Positions 6,699 to 7,008 of a stretch of DNA of 7,008 nt are shown piece by piece. Origin of the DNA: Bacteroidota bacterium. GTDB lineage: Bacteria > Bacteroidota > Bacteroidia > Chitinophagales > Chitinophagaceae. The notes under the pieces were generated by a model. It did not search any database. It was not told the origin of the DNA and was given only the letters and a program-made list of their open reading frames with translations. The first letter of the stretch is position 1. Each line of letters begins with the position of its first letter. The position numbers were made by a program, and so were the translations under genes. The DNA lies in the NCBI GenBank assembly GCA_021780705.1, contig JAJXYG010000174.1, forward strand, positions 1 through 7,008, given 5' to 3'.

Positions 6699-6715
6699 CA
6701 TTCCTGTCAGGAATG
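6699..6715. promoter_or_regulatory. Perfect 17-nt palindrome, candidate operator or ECF promoter element
   Basis: CATTCCTG-T-CAGGAATG is a perfect 8+8 inverted repeat around one base, 59 bases before the ATG of the exported peptide gene. It suits binding by a dimeric regulator. Its right arm also offers GGAATG at 6710-6715, reminiscent of the GGAAC-like -35 of ECF promoters; TATTAG at 6731-6736 then lies about 16 bases on, a workable -10 distance. Whether the site is an operator, the -35 of the neighbouring sigma, or both cannot be decided from sequence. Confidence 0.45.
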
Positions 6716-6774
6716 ATTCCACCCGTCTACTATTAGGATATCAAACAATTTTTTAAAAATCTAAAAAACAAAAA

Positions 6775-7008
6775 ATGGAAAAGAAAAAAAGTATCATTAG
6801 TGGATCAATTCTGGCAGGTGCCCTGCTTGCTGTATCAGGACTTACTGCCAATGCTACCGGTCTGGTAAATTATCGCAACCTCGGAACCGGCGAAGCAGTG
6901 AGGACGAACCTTTTGACTCAAAACGGGGTCAGCCGGAATTTTGAACTCAAGTGCGGGGCAAGTCATAAGACAGATTCCACCACCACCACCAAAAAGGGAA
7001 AGGATGGC
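6775..7008 (+). CDS. HvfA/BufA-like exported cysteine peptide precursor, 3' end cut by window
   Basis: The frame is open from ATG 6775 to the last base, giving 78 residues with no stop. MEKKKSIISG plus a hydrophobic stretch (7-23) ending in A25-N-A27 is a Sec-type signal peptide, probably cut before T28. Then come LVNYRNLGTGEAVRTNLL (30-47), FELKCG (56-61, with C60 the only cysteine so far), a run of four Thr, and KKGKDG at the edge. From memory this matches Bacteroidota relatives of HvfA/BufA precursors, where an LGxGxxVRxxLL segment and ELxCG lead into repeated EGKCG units. In that family a DUF692 (MNIO) enzyme converts cysteines to thiooxazoles, giving copper-binding peptides. The KKGKDG ending fits the approach to such repeats, but they lie outside the window. 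The A-rich leader without Shine-Dalgarno suggests good expression. Control by the upstream sigma/anti-sigma pair is inferred. It could also be an unrelated small secreted protein. Confidence 0.75.
   Translation, partial: MEKKKSIISGSILAGALLAVSGLTANATGLVNYRNLGTGEAVRTNLLTQNGVSRNFELKCGASHKTDSTTTTKKGKDG

Noticed and set aside
1..7008. tRNA, rRNA, CRISPR array or insertion-sequence ends
   Set aside because: Reading the spacers on both strands showed no cloverleaf, no regularly spaced repeats, no transposase motifs and no long terminal inverted repeats.

Overview
The window looks like chromosomal DNA of a member of the Bacteroidota, probably in the Chitinophagia/Sphingobacteriia part of that phylum. 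This is judged from gene content and protein style, not from a marker gene. KdpD is split into a stand-alone sensor plus a separate PAS/HAMP histidine kinase. Most starts lack a Shine-Dalgarno sequence and have A/T-rich leaders. Coding GC is moderate and the spacers are AT-rich. All eight genes I can support lie on the + strand and nothing looks like a mobile element.

Region 1 (1-3633), end of a potassium-uptake locus. It holds kdpC (complete), a 199-nt spacer, a truncated-type KdpD (KdpD domain plus USP domain, no kinase) and a membrane histidine kinase whose ATG overlaps the kdpD stop by one base (TAATG). kdpA and kdpB would lie upstream, outside the window. KdpC is the accessory subunit of the KdpFABC K+ pump. 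The KdpD fragment and the kinase together probably do what one 890-residue KdpD does in E. coli. No response regulator is visible.

Region 2 (3634-4558), purU. It encodes formyltetrahydrofolate deformylase with an intact ACT domain and catalytic Asn/His/Asp. Its short leader carries a perfect 14-bp palindrome.

Region 3 (4559-5640). A 283-nt spacer contains a near-perfect 23-nt dyad. It is followed by a 237-residue soluble protein of unknown function and a plausible intrinsic terminator.

Region 4 (5675-7008), the most interesting part. An ECF-type sigma factor is followed three bases later by a 90-residue zinc-finger anti-sigma protein with an HX3CX2C motif. After a 224-nt regulatory gap with a perfect 17-nt palindrome comes the start of a small exported protein. 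That protein has a Sec-type signal peptide, an LGTGxxVRxxLL segment and an FELKCG cysteine motif, and it runs off the window edge. It resembles the HvfA/BufA-type precursors that are modified by DUF692 (MNIO) enzymes into copper-binding thiooxazole peptides. I infer a sigma/anti-sigma-controlled, metal- or redox-responsive RiPP (bufferin/oxazolin-like) locus whose modifying enzymes should lie just beyond base 7008.
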